Below, piece by piece: positions 1-8,946 of a stretch of DNA of 64,000 nucleotides (position 1 is the stretch's first letter; the number at the start of each line of letters is the position of its first letter). The translations under genes and the position numbers were made by a program. The notes below the pieces were generated by a model. That model saw nothing but the letters and a program-made list of their open reading frames with translations. It was not told where the DNA came from and searched no databases. This DNA comes from Cereibacter sphaeroides. GTDB lineage: Bacteria > Pseudomonadota > Alphaproteobacteria > Rhodobacterales > Rhodobacteraceae. Location: assembly GCA_003243455.1 (NCBI GenBank), contig QFQS01000001.1:1-64000 (forward strand), given 5' to 3'.

Positions 1-31
1 GCCGCAGGTTCAAATCCTGCCCCCGCAACCA
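1..31 (+). tRNA. 3' end of initiator tRNA-fMet (partial, cut by window edge)
   Basis: The first 31 bases hold a T-arm (GCAGG / TTCAAAT / CCTGC), the acceptor 3' strand CCCCGCA, discriminator A and an encoded CCA. The CCCCGCAACCA ending is that of bacterial initiator tRNA, where the acceptor starts with a C1-A72 mismatch. The anticodon lies left of the window, so the fMet identity is inferred from the 3' half only. Confidence 0.7.
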
Positions 32-47
32 ACAAAACCAAACACCA

Positions 48-74
48 CCCGCGCCACAAGCGCGGGTTTTGCTT
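48..74 (+). terminator. Rho-independent terminator after the tRNA
   Basis: A perfect 7-bp stem (CCCGCGC / GCGCGGG, 48-54 and 60-66) with a 5-nt loop is followed by TTTTGCTTTT. It sits 17 nt after the tRNA CCA end, so it most likely ends the tRNA transcript. Confidence 0.75.
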
Positions 75-336
75 TTGGGGCCTCCCCCAAGACCAGGATC
101 GGACCCAACTCATCGAACAGTTCAATGACATGGCCGCCGGGGCGGTGACGTCGGGGTGCAGCCGCACCTGGGAAACCTATGGAGATGGTCGATCGCTTCG
201 CGGTGCGAGTCTTCCGCGTTGACTGCGCTAGTGCATGACACTGAACCAACCGCCGGAAAAGGCGACAGGCCGTCTAGACAACTATTGCCGGATGTCTATA
301 TTCCGGCCCCGAGTTGGGAACGGATCAGGGGATGCG

Positions 337-525
337 ATGAAAAAGAACATGTTGGTTGCAGAGGTTGACGAGGAGGGCCGGGTGATCTGGGTCTGGCGTT
401 ATGATGCAGGCGCTGTCTCCGCCAAGCCAATGCAGCTCGGAACGGCTGCCACAGCAGGTCTGGGCAGCTATGAAACCTTCGGTGCTCCGCGGCAAGCGAT
501 CTATGACTGGATTGCTGCCGGCTGA
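337..525 (+). CDS. Small hypothetical protein (62 aa)
   Basis: This is a short reading frame starting MKKNML and ending in a Trp-Ile-Ala-Ala-Gly tail. No family is recognised. The ATG at 337 is preceded by an AGGG at 327-330, a modest ribosome site; an upstream in-frame start at 235 has none. There is no signal peptide or membrane segment. It lies between the tRNA terminator and the neuB-like gene on the same strand, about 90 nt upstream of the latter. It could be a genuine small gene or a chance frame in GC-rich DNA. Confidence 0.4.
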   Translation: MKKNMLVAEVDEEGRVIWVWRYDAGAVSAKPMQLGTAATAGLGSYETFGAPRQAIYDWIAAG

Positions 526-615
526 CGGATCGGATGCCTTTCGACCGCCGGGGTTAGTTGCAACCCCCTGTCCCAGCACGTATGTGCTGGTCAGAAGTAG
601 TTTTGGGGCAAAGAC

Positions 616-1680
616 ATGAAGATCGCCCATCGCGAGATCGGCCCGACCCATCCCCCCTTGGTCATCGCCGAAATTGGCATCAACCATGGCGGCAGCCTTG
701 ATGTTGCCAAGCAGATGGTGCGGCTGGCGCATCTGGCGGGATGTGAGTGCATCAAGCACCAGACGCACTTTCTGGACGACGAGATGACGGATGAGGCAAA
801 GTCGATCTTCCCGCCGAATGCGGATGTTTCGATCTGGCATGTGATGGAACGTTGCGCCCTGTCGGCCAATGACGAGGTTGCGCTGAAGGACTACACCGAG
901 AGCCTGGGGATGATCTACATCTCCACCCCCTTCAGTCGTAAGGCTTCGGATTTCCTGGCCGAGATCGGTGTGCCCGCCTTCAAGATCGGCTCGGGAGAGG
1001 CTGACAACCTGCCGCTGATCCGCCACATTGCGCGGTTCGGCAAGCCGGTGATCCTGTCGACGGGAATGCAGACCATCGCGACGATCCGCGAGAGCGTTGG
1101 GATTCTTGATGCCTCGGGCGTGGATTATGCGCTGCTGGAATGCACGAACCTTTATCCCTCGCCGCCCGAGATCGTCAGCCTGCAGGGCGTGACGAACTTG
1201 AAGGTGGCTTTCCCAAGGGCGGTAGTCGGCTTCTCGGACCATTCCATCGGGCCGGAAATGGCACTGGCCTCGGTGGCTCTTGGTGCGTGCATTCTTGAGC
1301 GGCACTATACCGACACGCGCTATCGGGTTGGACCGGATATCATCAACTCGATGGACCCGGCAGAACTGCGGTTCCTGATCGACCGAAGCCGCGAGATTCA
1401 TACCGCGCTGATGAACCCCAAGAAGCGGACCGAGGCCGAAGAACCTGTCTATCGCTTTGCCCGCGCGAGCGTGGTGGCCGATCGCGATCTGCCCCAGGGG
1501 CATGTGATCACTGAGGCGGACATCTGGGCGCGGCGGCCCGGCTCGGGGCAGATCGCGGGCTATGACTTCGATCTGGTCGTGGGTCAGCGCCTGACGCGAG
1601 CGGTCACGCGCAACACGCAACTCACCTGGGCCGATCTTGGTCTGACGGGACGGCCTGCAACTGCGTCGAAGCGCGATTAG
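616..1680 (+). CDS. NeuB-family N-acylneuraminate-9-phosphate/sialic acid synthase
   Basis: This 354-aa protein belongs to the NeuB/SpsE family, which condenses phosphoenolpyruvate with an N-acyl hexosamine to make sialic or related nonulosonic acids. The N-terminal TIM-barrel has the family signature IAEIGINHGG near residues 18-27 and KIGSGE near 123-128. The C-terminal part from about residue 280 fits the antifreeze-like SAF domain. The length is typical. No neuA, neuC or pseudaminic acid genes are visible nearby, so the exact substrate is open. It converges with the transglycosylase gene, and the two stop codons overlap (1677-1680). Confidence 0.85.
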   Translation: MKIAHREIGPTHPPLVIAEIGINHGGSLDVAKQMVRLAHLAGCECIKHQTHFLDDEMTDEAKSIFPPNADVSIWHVMERCALSANDEVALKDYTESLGMIYISTPFSRKASDFLAEIGVPAFKIGSGEADNLPLIRHIARFGKPVILSTGMQTIATIRESVGILDASGVDYALLECTNLYPSPPEIVSLQGVTNLKVAFPRAVVGFSDHSIGPEMALASVALGACILERHYTDTRYRVGPDIINSMDPAELRFLIDRSREIHTALMNPKKRTEAEEPVYRFARASVVADRDLPQGHVITEADIWARRPGSGQIAGYDFDLVVGQRLTRAVTRNTQLTWADLGLTGRPATASKRD

Positions 1681-2477
1681 CCGTCGATCTTGGCGCCCAT
1701 ATAGACGATGGCCTGCTGATATACCGTGGCCGCGTTCCATTCCTTCATGACGCGGAAGTTCGGCTGGCCTTCCTGATAGCCCACGCCTGGCTTCCAGCCT
1801 TTCTGGGCCAGGAAGTTCGCGGTTGAGGCCAGGGCGTCGCTCATGTTGTTCAGATCAACGCGCCCATCGCCGTTGCCATCGACACCGTAGAGCAGCACGT
1901 TGCCAGGAAGGAATTGCGTATGACCGACCTCGCCATGGCGAGCGCCGATGCTTTCAGGGCTGATCACTCCAGCGTCGACCAGCTTCAGCGCCGCGATCAG
2001 GTGATAGGTGAAGAACTCAGATCTGCGGCAGTCATAAGACAGCGTGGCGATGGCCGAAACGACGTTGGTATCGCCCATGAAGTTGCCAAAGCCGGTCTCC
2101 ATCCCATGAATGGCCAGGATCACGCCAGAAGGCACTCCATAGGCTGCCTCAAGTTGTGCGTAGAACGTCGGGTTCTTGACCTTGCGCGCGCGGGCCTGCG
2201 AGATGATGGCATTGGCGCCACGCACCTCGAGGAACTTCGGAAGCGTGTATTTGAAGCTTTTCTGATTGCGGTCCGCACCGATCGTCTTGGTCGAATAGCT
2301 GGCGCCCATCAGCGCCGCGATACCCTGCTTGCCGACACCCTGCGCCTTTGCTTCCTGCGCCATGATCGGCTTCCACGCCTCGAAATTTGCCGAGGTATTG
2401 CCGCAGGGAGCGGCCGTGGCGAATGGCGTGGCCACCAGAAAAACAAACGCGGCGGCCAGGCAGGTTCTCATGTGCAT
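1677..2477 (-). CDS. MltB-type lytic murein transglycosylase
   Basis: The 266-aa protein starts with a signal peptide (roughly residues 1-22, ending ATAA) and so acts in the periplasm. The fold matches SLT_2/MltB lytic transglycosylases, which cleave peptidoglycan to 1,6-anhydro-muropeptides. The catalytic Glu is in HGMETGFG, where the family usually has GxETxFG, and the substrate-groove motif appears as GHTQFLPG. It lacks the C-terminal peptidoglycan-binding domain of some relatives. ATG 2477 is chosen because GAGGAT lies 5 nt upstream; a second ATG is at 2471. Confidence 0.88.
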   Translation of the reverse strand: MHMRTCLAAAFVFLVATPFATAAPCGNTSANFEAWKPIMAQEAKAQGVGKQGIAALMGASYSTKTIGADRNQKSFKYTLPKFLEVRGANAIISQARARKVKNPTFYAQLEAAYGVPSGVILAIHGMETGFGNFMGDTNVVSAIATLSYDCRRSEFFTYHLIAALKLVDAGVISPESIGARHGEVGHTQFLPGNVLLYGVDGNGDGRVDLNNMSDALASTANFLAQKGWKPGVGYQEGQPNFRVMKEWNAATVYQQAIVYMGAKIDG

Positions 2478-2619
2478 AAAATATCCTCATCCCCGGAATT
2501 GACGTCACTTTAGGCATATTGCCGGGGGGTGCAAGGCGGGCCTGGTCGGCTTCAAGCGGCGTCATCGCACTGTAACACTGGCGCGCCTACATGCCCGGAC
2601 CTTGAGTGAGGGGAACGCG

Positions 2620-3243
2620 ATGAACGCTGATTACGACCTGGACCACGCCTATGAGATCAACGGACCGGAGGATGCCCGAAACCTGTATGGCAAATGGGCC
2701 GAAAGCTATGACGAAAGCTTCGGTCAGGGTTGGGGCTACATCGCGCCGCGCAAGATTGCGGAGCTATTGAGGGCCGAGTTTCAGGGTGACGAGCCGATTC
2801 TGGACGCAGGCGCAGGCACGGGGCAGGTGGCCGAACATCTGCGCGGCCTGGCGGTCGATGCGATCGACATCACGCCGGAAATGCTGGAAAGGGCCAGGGC
2901 CAAAGGGCTTTACCGCAACCGGATCCTCGCCGACCTGACCAAGGTGCTGCCGATCGAGGATGCGACCTATGGTGCCGTCATCTCTTGCGGCACCTTCACC
3001 CACGGTCATGTTGGGCCCGAATGCCTGCCCGAGCTTTTGCGCATCACGAGGCCCGGCGCGCTGTTCTGCTGCGGCACGATCCCTGCGGTGCTGGATGGCG
3101 CGGGCTTCGGCTCGGCGCTCGCCACTTTGGTCGCCCGCGGGGTTATCGAGCCGGTGCGGTTCCGCGAGATCGCGATCTATGAGGGCGCCACGCATGAGCA
3201 CAAGGATGACTGCGGCCTGGTGATCGTGTTCCGCAAGCGGTAG
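2620..3243 (+). CDS. Class I SAM-dependent methyltransferase
   Basis: The 207-aa protein has the SAM-binding motif I as LDAGAGTGQ, followed by an acidic strand end (DAIDITPEML) and a motif-IV-like GAVISCG segment, all typical of class I methyltransferases of the Methyltransf_11/25 type. An N-terminal segment LYGKWAESYDESF resembles small-molecule methyltransferases. The start ATG 2620 follows GAGGGG at 2607-2612; a TTG at 2602 in the same frame is less likely. The substrate cannot be told from the sequence. It is followed by a terminator shared with tRNA-Glu. Confidence 0.85.
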   Translation: MNADYDLDHAYEINGPEDARNLYGKWAESYDESFGQGWGYIAPRKIAELLRAEFQGDEPILDAGAGTGQVAEHLRGLAVDAIDITPEMLERARAKGLYRNRILADLTKVLPIEDATYGAVISCGTFTHGHVGPECLPELLRITRPGALFCCGTIPAVLDGAGFGSALATLVARGVIEPVRFREIAIYEGATHEHKDDCGLVIVFRKR

Positions 3244-3284
3244 GCTGTCTAACAGAAGGCTGGCGGCCCGCTTTATGCTAAGAG

Positions 3285-3318
3285 AAATGTCCCACGCCCA
3301 GATTTCGTGGGATATTTT
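3285..3318. terminator. Bidirectional terminator between methyltransferase gene and tRNA-Glu
   Basis: TCCCACG (3290-3296) and CGTGGGA (3306-3312) form a 7-bp stem that extends with A/T pairs on the outside, and T-rich tracts lie on both sides. It can end the plus-strand methyltransferase message and the minus-strand tRNA-Glu transcript. Confidence 0.6.
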
Positions 3319-3349
3319 GCCCAATTAAATACAGGAAAATCTCGACCAG

Positions 3350-3424
3350 TGGCAGCCCGTAGGGGAGTCGAACCCCTCTTCCCAGGTTGAAAACCTGGTG
3401 TCCTAACCGATAGACGAACGGGCC
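3350..3424 (-). tRNA. tRNA-Glu (anticodon TTC)
   Basis: Read on the minus strand, a full cloverleaf is present: acceptor GGCCCGT pairing with ACGGGCT, anticodon stem CCAGG/CCTGG around a loop with TTC, T-arm GGGG-TTCGACT-CCCC, discriminator G and encoded CCA. Length is 75 nt. Confidence 0.95.
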
Positions 3425-3507
3425 ACATCTGGTCTGGCGCGGTGTTTAGGCGAGGCGTGGAGAGAGCGCAAGTCGATTCTTGACGCATCCGTGACGTCAT
3501 TTTCACG

Positions 3508-5244
3508 TCAGGCGCGGGCGGCATCTTCAAGACGCAGCTGAACCTTGCTGCGACCGTTCCAGTGGCTCATCTCCAGCCGCCCTGCCAGATGGAAACGTTG
3601 CGCACCGGGTTGCTCCAGAACGCCCAGCGGGCCGTCACAAACGCCGAAGGCAACGGCTTCGAGCGCGGGACCGGAGCCGTCCGTAATATTGAGCCGCAGA
3701 TGGTTCTGACCCATGCGCCGCGCCGATACCGACTGCGTCGCGAAGGCAAAGCGCGGAGCGGGGGCGCCTGCACCGAAGGGGCCGGCGGTTTCGATCTGGG
3801 CGATCAGTTCCGGGGTCGCGGCCGCGGTCATCAGAAGGCTGTCCAGATGCAGGTCAGCCGCGCCGCCGGTGCCTGCGCCCTGCCGGGCCAGAAGTTCGGC
3901 CAGCCGGGTCATCGCTTCTTCGATCCGACCGGCCTCTACCGTCAGGCCCGCCGCCATCTTGTGACCACCACCGCGCAACAGCAGGCCTTCGGCGGCGACC
4001 CGGTGAATCGCCGCGCCAAGATCGACGCCCGATACTGAACGGGCGGACCCCTTGCCGATGCCGCCTTCCAGCCCGATGACCACGGCAGGGCGGTTTGTCG
4101 CCTCTTTCAGGCGCGCCGCCACGATGCCGACGACGCCGGGGTGCCAGCCTTCGCCGGCAGCCCAGACGAGAGGGCCATCCACCCCGCGCTCTGTTGCCTG
4201 CGCAAGCGCCGCTTCGCGAACCGCGTTCTCGATGTCGCGACGCTCGGTGTTCAACTGGTCCAGCCGCTCGGCAATGGAGGCGGCCTCGGCCGGATCATCG
4301 GTGCTGAGCAACCGCGCGCCAAGGTCAGCCTTTCCGATGCGCCCGCCCGCGTTCACGCGCGGCCCGAGCAGGAAGCCCAGATGATAGGGCGTCGGCGACT
4401 GGTCCATCCGTGCGATGTCGGCGAGCGCCACGAGACCGGGCCGCTCGCGCCGCGCCATGACTTTCAGGCCCTGACGCACCAGTGCCCGGTTCACGCCGAT
4501 CAACGGTGCCACGTCGGCCACGGTCGCAAGCGCCACCAGATCCAGCATGGACATCAGGTCGGGTCCGACGCGGCCTGCCAGTCGAAGCCGCCGGTTTGCC
4601 TCGACCAATAGTAGAAAGACCACCGAGGCTGCGCAAAGATGGGATAGACTGCCATCCTCATCCTGTCGGTTGGGGTTCACCACGGCCAGGGCCTGGGGCA
4701 ATGTCTCGGCGCCCAGATGGTGGTCCAGCACGATCACATCGGCACCCTTGGCTGCCGCGATAGGCTCGTGACTTAGCGTGCCGCAATCAACGCAGATGAT
4801 CAGGTCGTGGCTATGGGCCAGCCCCTCCATCGCGGGCACGTTCGGCCCATAGCCCTCGTCGATACGGTCGGGGATATAGAGAGTGGCCTGCCGACCCATG
4901 GCACGCAGCCAAGTCAGCAGCAGCGCCGAAGAGGCGCCGCCATCCACGTCATAATCGCCAAAGACGGCGATGCGCTCACCGCGTTCGACCGCGCGCATCA
5001 GGCGGCTTGCGGCAAGGTCCATATCCCGCACGGCCATCGGATCGGGAAGAAGGTCGCGCAGTTGCGGGCTGAGGAAACGCTCGGCCTCTTCCGGGCCAAC
5101 TCCCTGACGCGCAAGGATACGGCACAGTGGCATGGGTAGGCCGCTCTGCTGTGCCAGCGCCTCGGCATGCCGGTCCTGCTCGGCGCTGGGGCCAAGCCAG
5201 TGGCGTCCGGTCAGAGAGTTCTCGACATTCAGGAAGGCGACCAT
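3508..5244 (-). CDS. recJ: Single-stranded-DNA-specific exonuclease RecJ
   Basis: RecJ degrades single-stranded DNA 5' to 3' in recombination, base-excision and mismatch repair. The protein (578 aa from this start) carries the DHH phosphoesterase motifs: DYDVDG for the Asp cluster, a VDCGT segment and LDHHL, followed by a DHHA1-type segment with GGGHKMAAG and a C-terminal OB-fold. The start ATG 5244 begins MVAFLNVENSLTG, which suits the family's N-terminus; ATG 5265 is an alternative. The reading frame stays open upstream to 5388, but that extension is not RecJ-like. It lies downstream of glpX on the same strand, separated by about 340 nt. Confidence 0.92.
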   Translation of the reverse strand: MVAFLNVENSLTGRHWLGPSAEQDRHAEALAQQSGLPMPLCRILARQGVGPEEAERFLSPQLRDLLPDPMAVRDMDLAASRLMRAVERGERIAVFGDYDVDGGASSALLLTWLRAMGRQATLYIPDRIDEGYGPNVPAMEGLAHSHDLIICVDCGTLSHEPIAAAKGADVIVLDHHLGAETLPQALAVVNPNRQDEDGSLSHLCAASVVFLLLVEANRRLRLAGRVGPDLMSMLDLVALATVADVAPLIGVNRALVRQGLKVMARRERPGLVALADIARMDQSPTPYHLGFLLGPRVNAGGRIGKADLGARLLSTDDPAEAASIAERLDQLNTERRDIENAVREAALAQATERGVDGPLVWAAGEGWHPGVVGIVAARLKEATNRPAVVIGLEGGIGKGSARSVSGVDLGAAIHRVAAEGLLLRGGGHKMAAGLTVEAGRIEEAMTRLAELLARQGAGTGGAADLHLDSLLMTAAATPELIAQIETAGPFGAGAPAPRFAFATQSVSARRMGQNHLRLNITDGSGPALEAVAFGVCDGPLGVLEQPGAQRFHLAGRLEMSHWNGRSKVQLRLEDAARA

Positions 5245-5354
5245 GAACCGGTTCTGGCCGCTCATTGCTCGATTGGCAAGTATGCAAGGGCTGAGCGGCA
5301 GCCACCCGTTGAAAGCTTCAGGCGGCTTCCATCTCACCCGCAGGGACGGAACGC

Positions 5355-5582
5355 ATGTTGAAGCAATCCGCGATGACCCGAACGGCATCTTGCGACATGG
5401 GATGCGCGATCGCGATTGCCTTGAAACTCGCAGGTCAACCGACCCATGATCATCCCGACGTTCTGGAACCGGTGGAACTGAAGGGTGCCGCTGACAATCC
5501 CCTGATCGTCCAAAGGGTCAAAACCTTCGTGGCGTTTCTCGCCAGGAAGGCCAAGGCCGAACCCGACCTTCAGACCGGCTGA
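5355..5582 (+). CDS. Small hypothetical protein (75 aa) between recJ and glpX
   Basis: This frame starts at ATG 5355 behind a weak GGGACGGA ribosome site and fills most of the gap between the recJ start and the glpX stop, on the opposite strand. No family is recognised. The middle (about residues 30-65) reads like a soluble alpha/beta protein with a basic C-terminal helix, and there is no signal peptide. A minus-strand frame covers the same bases but has worse composition. It may be a real small gene or a spurious one. Confidence 0.4.
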   Translation: MLKQSAMTRTASCDMGCAIAIALKLAGQPTHDHPDVLEPVELKGAADNPLIVQRVKTFVAFLARKAKAEPDLQTG

Positions 5583-5585
5583 CAC

Positions 5586-6551
5586 CTATTTCACCGGGGT
5601 CCGATATTCAATGCGACGGACTGATCCGGTTTTGGAACGCATCAGGATCGTCTCCATCGTCACCCAGCCCGGCTCGCGCCGGATGCCGTCCAGAAGCGAA
5701 CCACTGGTCACGCCGGTTGCGGCGAAGATCACGTCACCCCTCACCAGATCGTCGCGGGTATAGACCCGGTCGAAGTTCTGGATCCCGGCCTTTCTTGCGC
5801 GCCCACGCTCATCGTCGTTGCGGAACAAGAGCTTGCCGAAGAATTGCCCACCCATGCATTTCAGCGCCGCTGCCGCGAGAACGCCTTCGGGCGCGCCGCC
5901 GGAACCCATGTACATGTCGATACCGGTCTTTTCCGGCTCGGCGCAGTGCATGACGCCTGCGACGTCGCCATCGGTGATCAGCCGGATCGAGGCGCCAGTC
6001 GAGCGGATTTCCTTGATCAGATCCTCATGCCGCGGGCGTTCCAGAACGCAAACCATGATGTCTTCGGTCGAACAACCCTTGGCGGCAGCCAGAGCCGAGA
6101 CCCGCTCGGACGGACTCATAGTCATCGTTACAGTTCCCGTTTTGAAGCCAGGACCGATCGCAAGTTTTTCCATATAGACGTCAGGCGCATGCAGCAACGT
6201 GCCGCGAGGCGCCATCGCGATGACCGTCAGCGCGTTCGGCATGTCCTTGGCGGTAAGCGTCGTGCCTTCCAGCGGGTCGAGCGCGATATCGACCGCCGGG
6301 CCTTTGCCGGTGCCTACTTCTTCGCCGATATACAGCATTGGTGCCTCGTCCCGCTCACCTTCACCGATCACCACCACACCAGCGATGTCCAGCATGTTCA
6401 ACTGATCGCGCATCGCGTTGACGGCGGCCTGATCGGCGGCCTTTTCATCGCCGCGGCCGATGAGGCTGGCCGAGGCCAGCGCCGCAGCTTCGGAAACGCG
6501 GGCAAGACCAAGCGACAAGAGGCGATCCTGAAATTCACTTACGTCGGCCAT
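5586..6551 (-). CDS. glpX: Class II fructose-1,6-bisphosphatase GlpX
   Basis: The 321-aa protein is a class II fructose-1,6-bisphosphatase, which hydrolyses fructose 1,6-bisphosphate to fructose 6-phosphate in gluconeogenesis. Metal-site motifs are visible as GEGERDEAPML (near residues 63-73), DPLEGTT (near 93-99) and the later IRLITDGDV and GSGGAPEG segments. The length is typical. The gene follows hom on the same strand with a 92-nt gap, an order common in Rhodobacterales; the two probably share transcription. Confidence 0.95.
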   Translation of the reverse strand: MADVSEFQDRLLSLGLARVSEAAALASASLIGRGDEKAADQAAVNAMRDQLNMLDIAGVVVIGEGERDEAPMLYIGEEVGTGKGPAVDIALDPLEGTTLTAKDMPNALTVIAMAPRGTLLHAPDVYMEKLAIGPGFKTGTVTMTMSPSERVSALAAAKGCSTEDIMVCVLERPRHEDLIKEIRSTGASIRLITDGDVAGVMHCAEPEKTGIDMYMGSGGAPEGVLAAAALKCMGGQFFGKLLFRNDDERGRARKAGIQNFDRVYTRDDLVRGDVIFAATGVTSGSLLDGIRREPGWVTMETILMRSKTGSVRRIEYRTPVK

Positions 6552-6643
6552 GCCTTTGATATCCTTCGGTTGTGCGAAATGTCCGGTGTTTGGTAGCCCG
6601 CCATCCTCTCTGGGACAAGCGTGGTGGCGCTAACAGTGGCCGC

Positions 6644-7930
6644 TTAGACTTCCTCGATGCGGATTGCGACCGGTTCGCCCACCAGAACGCCGGTTGCCGC
6701 AAAGCGCGACATTGCGTGTGCGATATCCTGCGGCGCAGCGCGGTGCGTGACCACCAGAACCGGCGCATGGGCATCGGCATGCTGGGTCTGACGCATCCGG
6801 TCGATCGACACGCCGGAGTTGCCAAGCTCGGTCGCGATCTTTGCCAGCGCGCCCGGCTTGTCGATCAAAGTCATCCGCAGGTAGTGGGGGGCAGGGGTCG
6901 CTGCGGCGGCTGCTACCGGATCGGCCAGCGTCGAGGCTGGCTGGCCAAAGGTTGACAGGCGTTGTCCGCGTGCGATGTCGATGACGTCGGACATCACAGC
7001 ACTGGCCGTCGGCCCCTGACCCGCCCCTGCGCCGCGCAATACGATCTGGCCCGAGGAATCGCCCTCCAGCACTACCATATTTGTGCCGCCAGGCAGTTGG
7101 CCAAGCGGGCTGTCCGCCGGCACAAGGCAGGGCGTCATCCGCTGCTCCAGCCCCCGGCCCGTCATCTGCGCAACACCCAGCAGCTTGATGCGGAAGCCAA
7201 GATCGGCGGCATGCCGGATGTCGGAGATCGAGATTTTTCCAATACCTTCAAGCTCTACCTTGTCGAAGCTCACCTTGGTTCCAAAAGCTATGGCGGCGAG
7301 CAGGCTGAGCTTGTGGCCCGCGTCTATGCCGTCAACGTCAAGGCTGGGATCGGCCTCCAGATAGCCAAGCTGTCGCGCCTCTTCGAACACGGTCTCGTAG
7401 GGCAGGCCCGCGCTTTCCATCCGGGTCAGGATGTAGTTGCAGGTGCCGTTCATCACGCCCATGACGCGCTTCATCCGGTTGGCGGCAAGCCCTTCGGTCA
7501 GCGCCTTGATCGCGGGGATGCCGCCCGCCACAGCCGCCTCAAAACGAAGGACGCGCCCGACTGCCTCGGCCGCCTCGGCCAGGGCCTGACCGTGATGGGC
7601 AAGCAGGGCCTTGTTGGCGGTAACGACGTCCTTGCCGGCAGCGATGGCCGCTTCGGTTGCGTCTTTCGCCGCGCCTTCTGAACCACCCATGACCTCGATG
7701 AAAAGATCTATGTCGGTGCGTTTCGCCAGCGCCACGGGATCGTCCTCCCAAGCGTAGGCCGAAAGGTCTACGCCGCGATCCCGACCCCTGCTGCGGGCGG
7801 AAACCGCAGTGATTTCAATGGGCCTCCCCGCACGCGCGGCTATCAGGTCGGCATGATCCTGCACGATCCTGACCACCCCAACGCCGACAGTGCCAAGACC
7901 GGCGAGACCAAGACGCAAGGGGGCGGGCAT
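6644..7930 (-). CDS. hom: Homoserine dehydrogenase
   Basis: The 428-aa enzyme reduces aspartate semialdehyde to homoserine on the way to threonine and methionine. The Rossmann motif GLGTVGVGV is near residues 11-19. The catalytic domain shows VTANKALLA, the GVMNGTCNYIL signature near residues 155-165, and DPSLDVDGIDAGHK, whose Asp and Lys form the active site. A C-terminal ACT domain from about residue 345 would sense threonine. It stands alone, without a fused aspartokinase. A small lipoprotein gene ends 71 nt upstream. Confidence 0.95.
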   Translation of the reverse strand: MPAPLRLGLAGLGTVGVGVVRIVQDHADLIAARAGRPIEITAVSARSRGRDRGVDLSAYAWEDDPVALAKRTDIDLFIEVMGGSEGAAKDATEAAIAAGKDVVTANKALLAHHGQALAEAAEAVGRVLRFEAAVAGGIPAIKALTEGLAANRMKRVMGVMNGTCNYILTRMESAGLPYETVFEEARQLGYLEADPSLDVDGIDAGHKLSLLAAIAFGTKVSFDKVELEGIGKISISDIRHAADLGFRIKLLGVAQMTGRGLEQRMTPCLVPADSPLGQLPGGTNMVVLEGDSSGQIVLRGAGAGQGPTASAVMSDVIDIARGQRLSTFGQPASTLADPVAAAAATPAPHYLRMTLIDKPGALAKIATELGNSGVSIDRMRQTQHADAHAPVLVVTHRAAPQDIAHAMSRFAATGVLVGEPVAIRIEEV

Positions 7931-8001
7931 AGGGGAAAACTCCGGTCAGGGGCGGGCGTCGATCTGTTAGCGGGTTGCGCCGGGGCTTGCAACAAACCGC
8001 A

Positions 8002-8316
8002 TCAACCGCCGCCCCCGCCCGTGGCATTCTCCAGCCGCTCTCGTGTCTCTGGGTCCACCGCTTCGGCCGGCAGCGCAGCAGCGCGCGATTGCAAGTCGGC
8101 CGCCCGCGCCTGAAGCGCGGCTGCGTCGGTTTCCTCAAGCTTCGGATCGGCGCCGACGGCCAGCACTTGCTCCAGCGGTTCGATCCTGGGGTAACCGGGA
8201 GGTATTGCGAGCGTCTTCGGCCCGTCGAAATCGGGCAAGGGCGAACAGGCTGCGAGCAGCCATGCCATCAAAACCGAAAAGGAAGATCTCGAGAAGAGAC
8301 GCAGGAATGCCAACAT
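8002..8316 (-). CDS. Small predicted lipoprotein
   Basis: The 104-aa protein begins with a hydrophobic signal sequence ending in the lipobox LAAC at about residues 21-24, so it should be lipidated and anchored in an envelope membrane. The mature part is Pro/Ala/Glu-rich, with a helical QARAADLQSRAAALPAEA stretch and a run of glycines at the end. No named domain is recognised. It lies just upstream of hom on the same strand and could be cotranscribed with it. Its role is unknown. Confidence 0.75.
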   Translation of the reverse strand: MLAFLRLFSRSSFSVLMAWLLAACSPLPDFDGPKTLAIPPGYPRIEPLEQVLAVGADPKLEETDAAALQARAADLQSRAAALPAEAVDPETRERLENATGGGGG

Positions 8317-8370
8317 CGGGCAGAGGATAGACGGCGCGCGGGGGGCGGCGCAAGCCGCGCTACGGCGCTG

Positions 8371-8946
8371 TCAGGAAAGAGCGCAGGTGGGGCAGGTCAC
8401 TTTCGGACCGCGTGGGCGGGTAACGATGAACTGGGTGTAGGTGAATTCGGGCACACCAACCTGGAACGGCGGCACATATGTTACGCCCGTCTGCACCACG
8501 ATGACGGTGTCGCCGTCCGACATGCGGGGCATTTGCGACCGCATCGAAGCCATCATTGAATCCGTCATGCGCGCAGCGCCTATTCCGCGCGCTTCTGAAT
8601 ACTGCACATCGTATTTGTCGCCATTTTGCTGGTACTCGACACTGGACACTACGATCGTTGTTTCCTGATCGACGTCGACAAGATATTGGAACAGTCGATC
8701 CAGGTTGTCGATGTATGCGGGGTCTATGTCGCTGACCTGGCGCGTCACAATGTCGGCGACGGTATAGCTGGCCTTCACCGCAGTCGTTTCAGTGCGGTAA
8801 GCGTCCCAATAGACGAACAGAGCAACATAGGCCCAGATCAGGATCGGAAAGATGATGACGGTCTCGGTTATGACCGTTCCATGCTCTTCACGTACGAAGC
8901 TGCGTAGGACCTTGGGGATACGGAGTTTCATGGCTTTTCCGATCAT
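8371..8946 (-). CDS. TadE/TadG-family pilus assembly protein
   Basis: The 191-aa protein has a short basic N-terminus, then EEHGTVITETVIIFPILIW near residues 20-38. This is the TadE-like pseudopilin motif: a Glu-containing start followed by one membrane helix, after which the protein is periplasmic. It ends CPTCALS. ATG 8946 overlaps the upstream stop as ATGA; an internal ATG at 8931 has a better ribosome site (GGAAAAG). It is the last gene of a three-gene overlapping set with two other Tad-like proteins. Confidence 0.8.
   Translation of the reverse strand: MIGKAMKLRIPKVLRSFVREEHGTVITETVIIFPILIWAYVALFVYWDAYRTETTAVKASYTVADIVTRQVSDIDPAYIDNLDRLFQYLVDVDQETTIVVSSVEYQQNGDKYDVQYSEARGIGAARMTDSMMASMRSQMPRMSDGDTVIVVQTGVTYVPPFQVGVPEFTYTQFIVTRPRGPKVTCPTCALS

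Noticed and set aside
325..1740. Long minus-strand frame (471 codons)
   Set aside because: It is antisense to the neuB-like gene, whose family motifs are clear; the minus reading has Arg/His-rich shadow composition.
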